In this document: piece by piece, positions 10,697 to 19,770 of the stretch | How positions within the stretch are numbered: position 1 is the stretch's first letter | Layout of the letters: every line of letters starts with the position of its first letter | Assembly: GCF_900292015.1 (NCBI RefSeq) | Contig: NZ_LR130759.1 | Location: forward strand, 2,170,001-2,234,000 | DNA: 64,000 bases | Origin: Mycobacterium basiliense | GTDB taxonomy: Bacteria; Actinomycetota; Actinomycetes; Mycobacteriales; Mycobacteriaceae | Direction of reading: 5' to 3' | Notes under the pieces: generated by a model | What the model was told of the DNA's origin: nothing | The model's input: the letters and a program-made list of their open reading frames with translations, nothing else | Database searches by the model: none | Program-made: the position numbers and the translations under genes

Positions 10697-11062
10697 ATGG
10701 AGAGTTTCGTCTTATTCTTGCCGTTCTTGCTCATCATGGGCGGGTTCATGTACTTCGCTTCGCGACGCCAGCGCCGCGCGATGCAGGCCACCATCGATCT
10801 GCACGAGTCGTTGCAGCCGGGTGAGCGGGTGCATACCACTTCCGGCCTGGAAGCCACCATCGTTGATATCGCAGAAGACACCGTTGAGCTCGAGATTGCC
10901 CCCGGGGTGGTGACCACCTGGATGAAGCTGGCGATCCGCGACCGGATCCTGCCGGACAATGATGAGGATTTGGCGGATTTGGACGACGACCTGGCCGACT
11001 TGCACGCCGACGATGAGCCCGCACCGGCCGACGACGAAAGCCGCGCGACCAAGGATTCCTGA
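10697..11062 (+). CDS. yajC: YajC, accessory subunit of the Sec translocon
   Basis: This 121-residue protein has one N-terminal membrane segment (FVLFLPFLLIMGGFMYF), the RRQRRAMQ cytoplasmic flank, a YajC core (LQPGERVHTTSGLEATIVDI) and an acidic tail (repeated LADLDDD type). YajC joins SecDF at the SecYEG channel. ATG 10697 is preferred; GTG 10691 and TTG 10694 are in-frame alternatives. secD and secF follow, as expected for the conserved yajC-secD-secF operon. Confidence 0.92.
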   Translation: MESFVLFLPFLLIMGGFMYFASRRQRRAMQATIDLHESLQPGERVHTTSGLEATIVDIAEDTVELEIAPGVVTTWMKLAIRDRILPDNDEDLADLDDDLADLHADDEPAPADDESRATKDS

Positions 11063-11171
11063 CTGAATTCCTCATCGGGGACCGCCCGGCCGCGTGCGCG
11101 ACGTGCGCGTCCCACTGCGACACGTAGGCTCTGTCGGGGTAAGAACGCACTTTCAAGGAGATAGAAGGAAC

Positions 11172-13004
11172 GTGGCATCGTCTTCGGCGCCGGTCCATCC
11201 TGCCCGCTACCTGTCGGTGTTCCTGGTCATGCTCATCGGCGTCTACTTGCTGGTGTTTCTCACCGGGGACAAGAAGGCCGCCCCCAAGTTGGGTATTGAC
11301 CTGCAGGGTGGCACCCGGGTCACGTTGACCGCGCGCACTCCAGACGGCTCGGCGCCTAGTCGGGAGGCGTTGGCGCAGGCTCAGCAGATCATCAGCGCCC
11401 GAGTCAATGGGCTGGGCGTCTCGGGCTCCGAGGTCGTGGTTGACGGCGACAACCTTGTCATCACGGTGCCTGGAACCGACGGCAGCGAAGCCCGCAATCT
11501 CGGGCAGACCGCCCGGCTCTACATCCGGCCGGTGCTCAATTCGATGCCGGCCCAGCCGGCCGAGCAGGAACCCCAGCCGGGCCCCCAGCAGCCTGGGGGA
11601 ACCCCACCCGCCAGCGGCGCACCCGGCGCCGAACCGCAGGGCGGTCAACCGGGAGAGCCGGCCGCTCCGTCTGTGAGCACGCCGGCCGCTCCGCCACCGG
11701 GGGCCCCGGGAAAGCCCGGGGCGCAACCGCGGCCCTATCCGCAGGACCCACCGCCATCGCCGGCTCCCAGTCCGGCCCCGACCGGCAGCTCGACGCCGCC
11801 CGCGACGGCACCGCCGGCGGAGGTACCGCCCGGCGAGGAACCGGCGCCGCCCGATCCGCGTAAGGATCTCGCCGAGCGCATCGCACAAGAAAAGAAGTGG
11901 CGGCAAAGCACCAACCAGTACATCCAGATGGTCGCGCTGCAATACGAGGCCACCCGCTGCGGCAAGGACGACATTCTGGCCGGCAACGATGACCCGACCC
12001 TGCCCCTGGTGACCTGCTCCACCGACCACAAGACCGCCTACCTGCTGGCGCCGTCGATCATCAGCGGTGACCAGATCCAAAACGCGACCTCCGGTATGGA
12101 CCAGCGCAGCATCGGCTATGTGGTGGATCTGCAGTTCAAGAGCCAGGCGGCGAATACCTGGGCCGATTACACCGCTGCCCACACCGGGACCCAGACAGCT
12201 TTTACCCTGGACTCGCAGGTCGTCAGCGCACCACAGATTCTGGAAGCCATCCCGGGCGGTCGGACTCAGATCAGTGGGGGAGACCCGCCGTTCACCGCGT
12301 CGACCGCGCGCCAGCTAGCCAACGTCCTGAAGTACGGTTCGCTGCCACTGTCCTTTGAGTCGTCAGAGGCTCAGACGGTATCGGCGACATTGGGTTTGAC
12401 GTCGCTGCGGGCGGGTCTGATCGCGGGCGCCGTCGGTCTGGCGCTGGTGCTGCTGTATTCATTGCTCTACTACCGAGTGCTCGGGTTGCTGACGGCGTTG
12501 TCGCTGGTTGCTTCCGGCGCGATGGTTTTCGCGATTCTTGTGCTGTTGGGTCGCTATATCAACTACACCCTGGACTTGGCGGGTATTGCCGGTCTGATCA
12601 TCGGTATCGGCACCACTGCCGACTCGTTCGTGGTGTTCTTCGAACGCATCAAAGACGAGATACGCGAGGGCCGTTCGTTCCGATCGGCGGTGCCGCGAGG
12701 TTGGGCTCGTGCGCGCAAGACGATCGTTTCGGGCAACGCGGTCACGTTCTTGGCCGCCGCCGTGCTGTACTTCCTGGCGATCGGCCAGGTGAAGGGATTC
12801 GCATTCACCTTGGGCCTCACCACGATCCTGGATATCGTCGTGGTCTTCCTGGTGACTTGGCCGCTGGTATACCTGGCTTCCAAGTCTGCGCGGATGGCAA
12901 AGCCGGCCTATAACGGCCTGGGCGCGGTGCAACAGGTCGCGCGTGAACGGCGAGCTTCCGACTCGCGGGCTCGTTCGGGGATCGCAAAGACGGGACGGGG
13001 ATAA
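11172..13004 (+). CDS. secD: SecD, protein-export membrane protein
   Basis: This 610-residue RND-family subunit uses the proton motive force to help Sec substrates leave the channel. It has an N-terminal membrane segment (about residues 12-31), the P1 motif [11 protein letters not shown], a very long Pro/Gly/Ala-rich insertion (about residues 122-235), and five C-terminal membrane segments including [22 protein letters not shown] 11172 follows AGAAGGAA. It is roughly 35-40 residues longer than I recall for M. tuberculosis SecD, which I attribute to the insertion. secF starts 4 bases after the stop. Confidence 0.95.
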   Translation: MASSSAPVHPARYLSVFLVMLIGVYLLVFLTGDKKAAPKLGIDLQGGTRVTLTARTPDGSAPSREALAQAQQIISARVNGLGVSGSEVVVDGDNLVITVPGTDGSEARNLGQTARLYIRPVLNSMPAQPAEQEPQPGPQQPGGTPPASGAPGAEPQGGQPGEPAAPSVSTPAAPPPGAPGKPGAQPRPYPQDPPPSPAPSPAPTGSSTPPATAPPAEVPPGEEPAPPDPRKDLAERIAQEKKWRQSTNQYIQMVALQYEATRCGKDDILAGNDDPTLPLVTCSTDHKTAYLLAPSIISGDQIQNATSGMDQRSIGYVVDLQFKSQAANTWADYTAAHTGTQTAFTLDSQVVSAPQILEAIPGGRTQISGGDPPFTASTARQLANVLKYGSLPLSFESSEAQTVSATLGLTSLRAGLIAGAVGLALVLLYSLLYYRVLGLLTALSLVASGAMVFAILVLLGRYINYTLDLAGIAGLIIGIGTTADSFVVFFERIKDEIREGRSFRSAVPRGWARARKTIVSGNAVTFLAAAVLYFLAIGQVKGFAFTLGLTTILDIVVVFLVTWPLVYLASKSARMAKPAYNGLGAVQQVARERRASDSRARSGIAKTGRG

Positions 13005-13008
13005 CGTG

Positions 13009-14337
13009 ATGGCGTCCAAAACCAAGGCCGGAAGCGAAGACTCGAAGAACAAGCAGGACACCGCGGCTGTCGAAGTTGCCGACGCCACCGAGAATGTGGA
13101 GTCGGCCGACGACGGGGCACGCACGCTACCGCACCACAACTTCCTCTCCCGGCTCTACACCGGTACCGGCGCGTTCGAGGTGGTGGGGCGCCGCAAGCTC
13201 TGGTACGGCATCAGCGGCGCGATCATCGCGATCGCGATCTTGAGCATCGTTGTGCGCGGGTTCACCTTCGGGATCGATTTCAAGGGCGGCACCACGGTGT
13301 CGTTCCCGCGCGGCGACGTCAACGTAGCCCAAGTCGAAGATGTATTCCATCAAACCTTGGGCAGCGATCCCGAATCGGTTGTCACCGTGGGCAATGGCGC
13401 ATCGGCCACGGTGCAGATCCGGTCCGAGACGTTGTCCAACGCCGAGACGGAGAAGCTGCGCGATGCCCTGTTCGACGCGTTCCACCCGAAAGGCGCGGAC
13501 GGCAAGCCCAGTAAGAAGGCCATCAGTGACGCGGCGGTGTCCGAGACCTGGGGCGGGCAGATCACCAAGAAGGCGGTGATCGCGCTGGTGGTGTTTTTGG
13601 TGCTGGTCGCCATCTACATCACTGTGCGCTACGAGCGGTACATGACCATTTCTGCGATCGCGGCCATGATTTTCGATTTGGCCGTCACCGCAGGCGTGTA
13701 TGCATTGGTGGGTTTCGAAGTCACCCCCGCCACTGTCATCGGGCTCCTGACCATCCTCGGGTTCTCGCTTTATGACACCGTCATCGTGTTCGACAAGGTT
13801 GAAGAGAACACCCATGGCTTTCAACACACGACTCGGCGCACCTTCGCCGAGCAGGCCAATTTGGCGGTCAATCAGACGTTCATGCGCTCGATCAACACTA
13901 GTTTGATCTCGGTACTGCCGGTGCTGTCACTCATGGTGGTGGCGGTGTGGCTGCTGGGTGTCGGCACGCTGAAGGACTTGGCGTTGGTGCAGCTGATCGG
14001 CATCATGGTCGGCACGTATTCGTCGATCTTTTTCGCCACCCCACTGCTGGTGACGTTGAGGGAACGCACCGAACTGGTGCGTGCTCATACTCGTAAAGTC
14101 GTCAAACGACGATCTCCCGCCTCGCGTTCGGTCACCGAGAGTAACGACAAGGACAGCGAAACTATCCAGGAGTTAACGGAATCCGCGGTGGATGGGGGTA
14201 ACGCTCAGGCTGCCTCCTCGCCGGGCGCGGCGGCCACCAAGCGGGCAGCGTCGAGCAAGCCGGCGCCGGGTGCGCGGCCGGCCCGCCCCACCGGTACCAA
14301 GCGTCCGACCGGCAAGCGAAACGCCGGTCGGCGGTAG
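13009..14337 (+). CDS. secF: SecF, protein-export membrane protein
   Basis: The 442-residue partner of SecD has a charged cytoplasmic N-terminus, a first membrane segment near residues 66-85, the signature FTFGIDFKGGTTVSFP, periplasmic domain P4, and five further membrane segments with LTILGFSLYDTVIVFDKVEEN. A Ser/Lys/Pro-rich basic tail ends the protein (PTGKRNAGRR). ATG 13009 is used; GTG 13006 is in frame and directly adjacent. It is the third gene of the yajC-secD-secF unit. Confidence 0.95.
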   Translation: MASKTKAGSEDSKNKQDTAAVEVADATENVESADDGARTLPHHNFLSRLYTGTGAFEVVGRRKLWYGISGAIIAIAILSIVVRGFTFGIDFKGGTTVSFPRGDVNVAQVEDVFHQTLGSDPESVVTVGNGASATVQIRSETLSNAETEKLRDALFDAFHPKGADGKPSKKAISDAAVSETWGGQITKKAVIALVVFLVLVAIYITVRYERYMTISAIAAMIFDLAVTAGVYALVGFEVTPATVIGLLTILGFSLYDTVIVFDKVEENTHGFQHTTRRTFAEQANLAVNQTFMRSINTSLISVLPVLSLMVVAVWLLGVGTLKDLALVQLIGIMVGTYSSIFFATPLLVTLRERTELVRAHTRKVVKRRSPASRSVTESNDKDSETIQELTESAVDGGNAQAASSPGAAATKRAASSKPAPGARPARPTGTKRPTGKRNAGRR

Positions 14338-14342
14338 TCACA

Positions 14343-16049
14343 ATGGCCAACTGTTGTCGCCGTGTTGAAGACAACGCCGGCCAGTGGTCCAGATTGCGTA
14401 AAGTCTTGCGGTGCAAGGTTGTCGGGGCGGTGCTCGGTGTTGTCGTGACTCTGTCGGCGGCATCAACCCTGAGTGCGTGTTCGGGGAGTGCTGCCGGTCA
14501 GATCGACTACGTGGTGGACGGTGGGCTGGTTACTTACAACACCAATACCGTCGTCGGCGCCGCATCGGCCGGGGCGCAGGCATTTGCCCGTGTGCTCACC
14601 GGTTTCGGATATCACGGCCCCGACGGTCAGGTCGTGCCCGACCACGACTTCGGGAGTATCGCCGAGGTCAGCGGTGCGCCCCTGGTGCTCGACTACCAGA
14701 TCTCCGACAAGGCCGTCTACTCCGACGGTAAGCCAGTCACCTGCGACGATTTGGTTCTGGCCTGGGCGGCCCAATCCGGGCGCTTTCCCGGATTCGACGC
14801 CGCAACGCAGGCCGGGTATATCGACATTGCCAACATCGAGTGCGTGCCCGGACAAAAGAAGGCGCGGGTGTCATTCATTCCGGACCGCGGTGTCGTTGAC
14901 TACGCCCAACTGTTCACCGCGACGGCGATGATGCCGTCGCATGTCATCGCCGACGAACTCGATATCGATATCACCAGGGCCCTGCTGGACGACAAGGCGC
15001 CGATGGTGGAACAAATTGCCCGCCTTTGGAATACGATCTGGGATCTGAAGCGGGGCGTCGATCTCAAGCGCTTTCCGTCTTCGGGGCCGTACAAAATCGA
15101 GTCCGTCCTCGACGGCGGCGGCGTGGTGCTGGTCGCCAATGACCGATGGTGGGGTGCCAAGGCGATCACCAAGCGGGTCATCGTATGGCCGCAGCGAGCC
15201 GACATCCAGGACCGGGTCAACAACCGTAACGTTGACGTGGTGGACGTCGCTGCCGGGTCGTCGGGCGCCCTGGCCACACCGGACAACTACCAGCGCACCG
15301 ACTACCCGTCGGCGGGGATCGAGCAGCTGATCTTTGCGCCGCAAGGACCGCTGGCAGATGTCCGCAATCGCCGGGCGGTAGCGCTGTGTACGCCCCGGGA
15401 CGCGATCGCTCGCGACGCCGGGGTTCCGATCGCCAATTCCCGGCTCAGCCCGGCCGCCGAGGATGCCGTTGCCGAAGCGGATGGCGCCGCGGCGGCGAGT
15501 CCGTTCAATAAGGGTGATTCCGCTGCCGCTCGTAATGCGCTCGGCGGTGCGACGCTGCCGGTGCGGATTGGGTACGAGGGACCCAACGCGAGGTTGGCGG
15601 CCATCGTCGGCGCGATCGCCAAGTCGTGCGCGCCGGCCGGAATCACGGTTTCTGATGTGACTCTGGACACAGCAGGTGCCCAGGCGCTGCGGGACGGAAA
15701 GATCGATGTCCTAGTTGCCAGCACGGGCGGGGCAACCGGCAGCGGGTCCACCGGATCGTCATCGATGGATGCATATGACCTGCATAGCGGTAATGGCAAT
15801 AACTTGTCGGGCTACGCCAATCCCCAAATCGACGGCATCATCGGGGCTCTCGCGGTGTCCGCCGATCCGGCCGAGCGTGTCAGGTTGCTTGCCGAGGGGG
15901 CGCCGGTACTCTGGGACGAGATGCCAACGTTGCCGTTGTACCGGCAGCAGCGGACGTTGATGATGTCGAAAAAAATGTATGCCGTTAGCAGAAATCCGAC
16001 CCGGTGGGGTGCTGGATGGAACATGGACCGATGGGCGTTGATGCAGTGA
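14343..16049 (+). CDS. Lipoprotein, family 5 (oligopeptide-type) substrate-binding protein
   Basis: The 568-residue protein has a signal peptide (about residues 24-45) with lipobox LSAC and predicted lipidated Cys46. The mature part matches SBP_bac_5 binding proteins: [27 protein letters not shown], an SSGPYKIES motif, NDRWWG, and a C-terminal [11 protein letters not shown] segment. It is orthologous by position to Rv2585c. No ABC permease genes are adjacent, so its transporter is unknown. It starts 5 bases after secF and is probably in the same operon. Confidence 0.88.
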   Translation: MANCCRRVEDNAGQWSRLRKVLRCKVVGAVLGVVVTLSAASTLSACSGSAAGQIDYVVDGGLVTYNTNTVVGAASAGAQAFARVLTGFGYHGPDGQVVPDHDFGSIAEVSGAPLVLDYQISDKAVYSDGKPVTCDDLVLAWAAQSGRFPGFDAATQAGYIDIANIECVPGQKKARVSFIPDRGVVDYAQLFTATAMMPSHVIADELDIDITRALLDDKAPMVEQIARLWNTIWDLKRGVDLKRFPSSGPYKIESVLDGGGVVLVANDRWWGAKAITKRVIVWPQRADIQDRVNNRNVDVVDVAAGSSGALATPDNYQRTDYPSAGIEQLIFAPQGPLADVRNRRAVALCTPRDAIARDAGVPIANSRLSPAAEDAVAEADGAAAASPFNKGDSAAARNALGGATLPVRIGYEGPNARLAAIVGAIAKSCAPAGITVSDVTLDTAGAQALRDGKIDVLVASTGGATGSGSTGSSSMDAYDLHSGNGNNLSGYANPQIDGIIGALAVSADPAERVRLLAEGAPVLWDEMPTLPLYRQQRTLMMSKKMYAVSRNPTRWGAGWNMDRWALMQ

Positions 16050-16588
16050 CGACACTGAGGGGGAGCGCTCCGGTAGCCGATGTGATCGCATCGTTGACTC
16101 GGGACGTGGCGGATTTTCCGAAGCCAGGGATTCAGTTCAAAGATCTGACCCCGCTGTTTGCTGACCGCGAGGCCATGGGCGCGGTGATCGACGCGTTGGC
16201 CGATGTCGCCGCAGGCGCCGATCTGGTGGCCGGTATCGAGTCGCGCGGATCAGTGGTGGCCGCGGCCCTTGCCGCGCGACTGGGCACCGGCGTGCTGTCC
16301 ATCCGCAAGAGCGGCAAGCTTCCGCCGCCGGTGCTGACCGAGGAATACGACAGGGAATACGGCGCTGCCAGCATGGAGATCCCTGCGGACAGCCTCGAGT
16401 TGCGGGGCCGCCGCGTCGTGATTATCGACGACGTGTTGGCCACCGGTGGAACTCTCGGAGCGGCCATGCGACTGCTGGAGCGCACCGGCGCCCAGGTGAC
16501 CGCGGCCGCAGTGGTCGTCGAATTGGCGGCACTGCGTGGTCGAGATGCGATCGCGCCGTTGCCAGTGCACAGTCTGAGCTGCGTTTAG
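16046..16588 (+). CDS. apt: Adenine phosphoribosyltransferase
   Basis: This enzyme converts adenine and PRPP to AMP in purine salvage. The 180-residue form shows [16 protein letters not shown], the GIESRG loop, EYDREYG, and the PRPP-binding motif [13 protein letters not shown] (about residues 124-136). GTG 16046 overlaps the upstream lipoprotein stop as GTGA and puts KPGI at the usual distance from the N-terminus; ATG 16031 is an in-frame alternative. In M. tuberculosis relA follows directly, but here a 5 kb cassette intervenes. Confidence 0.9.
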   Translation: MTTLRGSAPVADVIASLTRDVADFPKPGIQFKDLTPLFADREAMGAVIDALADVAAGADLVAGIESRGSVVAAALAARLGTGVLSIRKSGKLPPPVLTEEYDREYGAASMEIPADSLELRGRRVVIIDDVLATGGTLGAAMRLLERTGAQVTAAAVVVELAALRGRDAIAPLPVHSLSCV

Positions 16589-16703
16589 CCGCGCGACGAT
16601 GCGGGCCGGTGAGGCCCGAGGAGGAGTGCGGCAGTCAGGTCCAGCCGCGCGACGATGCGGGCCGGTGAGGCCCGAGGAGGAGTGCGGCAGTCAGGTCCAG
16701 CCG
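16587..16703 (+). repeat. Tandem MIRU-like repeat, two 56-bp copies
   Basis: Two essentially identical 56-bp units lie head to tail at 16587-16642 and 16643-16698, followed by the first 5 bases of a third. The unit starts AGCCGCGCGACGATGCGGG and contains GAGGCCCGAGGAGGAG. Position straight after a stop codon, size and the GCGACGATGC...GAGGAGGAG composition fit mycobacterial interspersed repetitive units. Copy number is likely to vary between strains. The first unit begins inside the apt stop codon. Confidence 0.75.
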
Positions 16704-16830
16704 GGGTGGGTGTCCGCGGTAGGCGAGACCGGCGCTTCGGGCCCGAAACTGGCCGCATCGTCTATGGATCCCAGTGATTGCGCACCCCACCCATTCCGTT
16801 GCATATGTCAAATATAAATATAAGGAATAG

Positions 16831-16860
16831 TTGCGTAAGGCAATAGTGCTTGTGCATACT
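16831..16860 (+). promoter_or_regulatory. Promoter P1 with TTGC-N5-GCAA operator
   Basis: A -35 TTGCGT (16831-16836), an 18-base spacer and a -10 CATACT (16855-16860) lie in a short AT-rich tract. The -35 is embedded in the inverted repeat TTGCGTAAGGCAA (16831-16843). A closely matching promoter with the same spacing faces inward at the other end of the cassette (21491-21520, minus strand). The shared palindrome suggests one regulator controls both units. Confidence 0.5.
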
Positions 16861-17108
16861 ACTAGCGGTGTCGAGTAGCTTGCTTGTGCTGACCAATGAT
16901 CTGCCACAGCGCATGTCAATGCGGCCACGTCCGTTTCGGCCGGCGTGGTTGCCTCTTCCGAGGGGTCGGCGCTAACTGGCGTCGGTGCCAAGTTTGCGCC
17001 TACGCTGCGACGATTCGCCACCTGTTTGTGGCCCTAAACGCCAGCGCTCTTGCGGCCACCGGCATATGCCCGTGTGTTTCGCAACAACCCAAAATGGAGG
17101 ATAACGAA
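16861..17108 (+). promoter_or_regulatory. Long 5' leader before the MFS unit
   Basis: About 248 nt separate the predicted -10 from ATG 17109 and hold no recognisable gene. The last 105 nt align with the last 106 nt of the leader upstream of larE, including GATTCGCCA, GTGGCC, TGCGGCCA and the ribosome-binding site region. Equal lengths and shared blocks suggest an RNA regulatory element or a duplicated start region. I could not match it to a known cobalamin or Ni/Co riboswitch. Confidence 0.4.
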
Positions 17109-17240
17109 ATGGATTTTCGCGCCCTCGAAAACCGAACCCGAGAAGCGGTATTCCGGCCTTGGCGCGGAATCCATGCTGGCCACCGCGGCGGCCGCGGATA
17201 CACCCGCGAGCTGCTACCCATTGGCGGTCTGTGGCTCTAA
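17109..17240 (+). CDS. Small ORF (43 aa) with strong ribosome-binding site
   Basis: ATG 17109 is preceded by GGAGG at 17096-17100, 8 bases away, the best ribosome-binding site in this region. The product starts MDFRALENRTREAVFRPWRG and ends LPIGGLWL. It is basic, without a membrane segment or signal peptide, and resembles no family I know. It ends 85 bases before the MFS start and may be a leader peptide that couples translation, or the remnant of a longer gene. Its start region resembles the one before larE. Confidence 0.4.
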   Translation: MDFRALENRTREAVFRPWRGIHAGHRGGRGYTRELLPIGGLWL

Positions 17241-17325
17241 CCGTGAGTCCGCATGGGCGCGCGGTCACCGACTGCATCGACGCCGAAGAACCTTTCACAG
17301 GTGGGAACCGGATGGTTTGCTCGGC

Positions 17326-18540
17326 ATGGTAGCCCGCCAGTCCAACCAACTCGGCTACCTGACAGCCATGGTCATCGACACCATGGGCAGCGGGTTGTGG
17401 ATTCCGTTCGCGCTGCTGTTCTTCACGCATGGACGCGGGATAAAGCTCACCGATGCCGGCGCTGCCCTCACCCTTGGCAGTCTTGCTTCGCTACTGATCG
17501 GCGGCTTGTTGACCGGGGCGATTGTCGACCGCATTGGGCCGTTTCGCGCGGCGACGATCAGTTCGCTGATCCGGGTGGTTGCCTTCCCGTGCTACTTGGC
17601 CGCCAACACTCTTATTTCGCTCGCGATTATCGCCGTGGCCGTGAGCTTCGCCGGCCGGCTCTTCTGGGTAGCGCACCCGGGGATGGTCAGTGCCTTGGCG
17701 CCGTCCGAGGATGCTCGCGTCGGTATGTTTTCCACGATCAGCGCGTTGCGCAGTATCGGCCTTGGGATCGGTGGGTTGATCGCTTCGCTCGGCGTTTGGG
17801 CCGAGCAAGGCAGTGGGCTTTTCTGGAACTTCATCGTGGTGGCCAACGCCGTCAGCTTCGGGGTTTGCGGCCTGCTGTTCTGGCGGCTGCGCCGTTTCGA
17901 CCGCTACACCGAGCGCCGCGACAACCACGGCGCGGGCAACTATCGCGACGTGCTGGCCCAACGAGGATTCTTGGTGTTTGTTATCGCGGTTTTCGTGCTG
18001 GCACTGGCAAGCGTCGGGTTCGATTCCATTCTGCCGGTGTATCTCATCGCGCTGGGCTTCCCGGCCTGGGCTCCGCCGCTGGTCTACCTGGTGGAGTGCA
18101 TCTTGATTGCGGCCTTCGCGCCGTTGGCGACCAAATGGGGCCGCAGCAAATCCGGCCCACGTCTGTTGGCGCTAGCCAGTGGGCTCCTCGGAGTCGCATT
18201 CGCGGCGCTCGCCGCGATGGTGACGATCAATGACGTGAGCAGGACAGCGTTATTGTGCGCGGCCTTGACACTATTCAGCCTGGCCGCAGCAACCTGGGGA
18301 GCTACCGCACTGAAAACGATGTTGAGTTTCGTACCGCACAGCAGAGCAGGTCGCCATTCGGCGGTCTATTCGTTGTCTTGGGGCACAGCCATCGCCGTCG
18401 GACCCGGGCTGTTTTCGTCGCTATTCACCATCGGCCACATACTCCCGTGGATCTTTTTGGCGGTCGTGCTCGTGTTCGCGGTCACGGCATTCCTGGCTTC
18501 GTGCCAAACCCCTCGGGACGCAATGGCGGTATGCACATGA
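17326..18540 (+). CDS. MFS transporter
   Basis: The 404-residue protein has about 11-12 hydrophobic segments typical of the major facilitator superfamily, with the loop 2-3 motif GAIVDRIGPFRAA and a second-half loop PLATKWGRSKSG. The open frame extends upstream to 17050, but ATG 17326 (MVARQSNQLGYLTAM) begins just before the first membrane helix; ATG 17173 would add an unlikely basic extension. Substrate is unknown. It converges on larC 51 bases away and shares promoter type with larE, so a link to the cofactor, nickel or the target substrate is possible. I recall no counterpart between apt and relA in H37Rv. Confidence 0.8.
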   Translation: MVARQSNQLGYLTAMVIDTMGSGLWIPFALLFFTHGRGIKLTDAGAALTLGSLASLLIGGLLTGAIVDRIGPFRAATISSLIRVVAFPCYLAANTLISLAIIAVAVSFAGRLFWVAHPGMVSALAPSEDARVGMFSTISALRSIGLGIGGLIASLGVWAEQGSGLFWNFIVVANAVSFGVCGLLFWRLRRFDRYTERRDNHGAGNYRDVLAQRGFLVFVIAVFVLALASVGFDSILPVYLIALGFPAWAPPLVYLVECILIAAFAPLATKWGRSKSGPRLLALASGLLGVAFAALAAMVTINDVSRTALLCAALTLFSLAAATWGATALKTMLSFVPHSRAGRHSAVYSLSWGTAIAVGPGLFSSLFTIGHILPWIFLAVVLVFAVTAFLASCQTPRDAMAVCT

Positions 18541-18591
18541 AGTGCATCGTGGGCATTGGCGCGGTCAGCCAAGTTTGGGGTTGAGCGGCGA

Positions 18592-19770
18592 TCACGGAGC
18601 CGGCGGCGCGCCCACGATCGTCATGGCGGTCTCGGATGCGGCGCGCCTGGCAGCCGCCAACACCTGCTTCGCCGGCTGGCCGAGCGCTTGAGCGGCAGCC
18701 ACAACATCTCGCCACTCCGGGTTGACGTTGACCGATTCACCATCGAGCCGGGCCGTCTTGATCCGGATTGGTTGCCCACCGATATGAACAAGGCCTTCGG
18801 ACCTGGCCAGGCGGTGATGCTTGTCCACCGTCGATTCCCGTAGCCCGATCGTGCTGGTCTCGCGGAATACGATGGCGCGCAGTTGCGCCGCACGTTGTCT
18901 GGGCGCCAGTACCGAAAGTGTGTGGGCCGGCCGACCCTTCTTCATGATGATCGGAGTCAGCCATGCGTCATAGGCCCCGGCCGCGAGCAGCCGCTCGATG
19001 ACGTAGGGCCAGATCCGCGGGTCGAGGTCATCGACGTTGGTTTCGAGCAGCACGGTGCGTGCCGGCTGGTCTATGGGCTCACCGACGACAATGCGCAGCA
19101 CGTTGGCAATATCAATCGGGTTGTCTTGGCCCGCACCGTATCCCGCTCCAAACATGATGAGTGGGGGCATCTCACCCCATGCGGTCACCAGCGTCGCGAG
19201 CACCGCAGCGCCCATCGGCGTAGCGGATTCCGTGATGCCGGGACCGGCGGCCACCGGGAGGCCCTTGAGTAGCTCCAACGCCGCGGGAGCCGGCGTGGAC
19301 AGGGAATCAGGCACCCGGGGGGCTATCCCGCTGCCGAGGCCGACCGGCGAACAGTGCAGCGCCTCGAGGCCCAAACGATGGAATCCGGCCGCGATGCCAA
19401 CCACACCAGCGAGTGTGGCGCCGATCTTGTGGAACGGGACTCGTTCCAAGGGAATTCGGTGTACACGCGCTTCGGCCTCGGCTAATCGCCGAAAGATGTC
19501 GCAGGCGGTCGCGCGAGTTGGCCGGTCAACTCGGCCGAGCAGCCGCTGAATTTCGGGAAGGTGCCAGCTGGGAAGGTCTTCGTCCGCAACAACTTCGACC
19601 TTGGTAGCGCCGATGCCGGCGCGCTCGCATGTCGTCGACGTGAGGGTGATGCCAAGGCCAAGTTGGCCGACCGCCGTCTGCAACGAGTCCAGCGACGCCC
19701 CCGCGTCGACGAGTGCGCCCAGCAACATATCGCCGCTAACCCCGGCCCGGGCGTCGATCCAGCCGATCAT
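18592..19770 (-). CDS. larC: LarC-type nickel insertion protein, N-terminal motifs altered
   Basis: LarC uses CTP to insert nickel into pyridinium-3,5-bisthiocarboxylate mononucleotide, the last step of nickel-pincer nucleotide synthesis. The 392-residue protein keeps the start WIDARAGVSGDMLLGAL and a good C-terminal domain (ETNVDDLDPRIWPYVIERLL, TPIIMKKGRP, FRETSTIGLR). It is one continuous frame, unlike the frameshift-made LarC of Lactobacillus. The usual HFHEVGAxD..D motif is replaced by PFHKIGATLAGVVG (about 112-125), and HGxLPVPAPA by PDSLSTPAPA (about 154-163). It overlaps larB by 4 bases. It may be a divergent subfamily or partly impaired. Confidence 0.85.
   Translation of the reverse strand: MIGWIDARAGVSGDMLLGALVDAGASLDSLQTAVGQLGLGITLTSTTCERAGIGATKVEVVADEDLPSWHLPEIQRLLGRVDRPTRATACDIFRRLAEAEARVHRIPLERVPFHKIGATLAGVVGIAAGFHRLGLEALHCSPVGLGSGIAPRVPDSLSTPAPAALELLKGLPVAAGPGITESATPMGAAVLATLVTAWGEMPPLIMFGAGYGAGQDNPIDIANVLRIVVGEPIDQPARTVLLETNVDDLDPRIWPYVIERLLAAGAYDAWLTPIIMKKGRPAHTLSVLAPRQRAAQLRAIVFRETSTIGLRESTVDKHHRLARSEGLVHIGGQPIRIKTARLDGESVNVNPEWRDVVAAAQALGQPAKQVLAAARRAASETAMTIVGAPPAP

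Noticed and set aside
16896..17108. Cys-containing open frame upstream of and in frame with the small ORF at 17109
   Set aside because: No ribosome-binding site at its start, and the region aligns with the non-coding leader before larE; coding there is unlikely.
16861..17108. Leader tested against cobalamin and NiCo riboswitch motifs
   Set aside because: The conserved B12-box and NiCo core sequences are not present by eye, so no known riboswitch class is assigned.
17050..17325. N-terminal extension of the MFS transporter, including ATG 17173 and the stretch SCYPLAVCGSN, considered as a modified-peptide precursor
   Set aside because: No ribosome-binding site and no peptide-modifying enzyme nearby; the basic stretch would precede the first membrane helix. 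A coding role cannot be excluded but is not supported.
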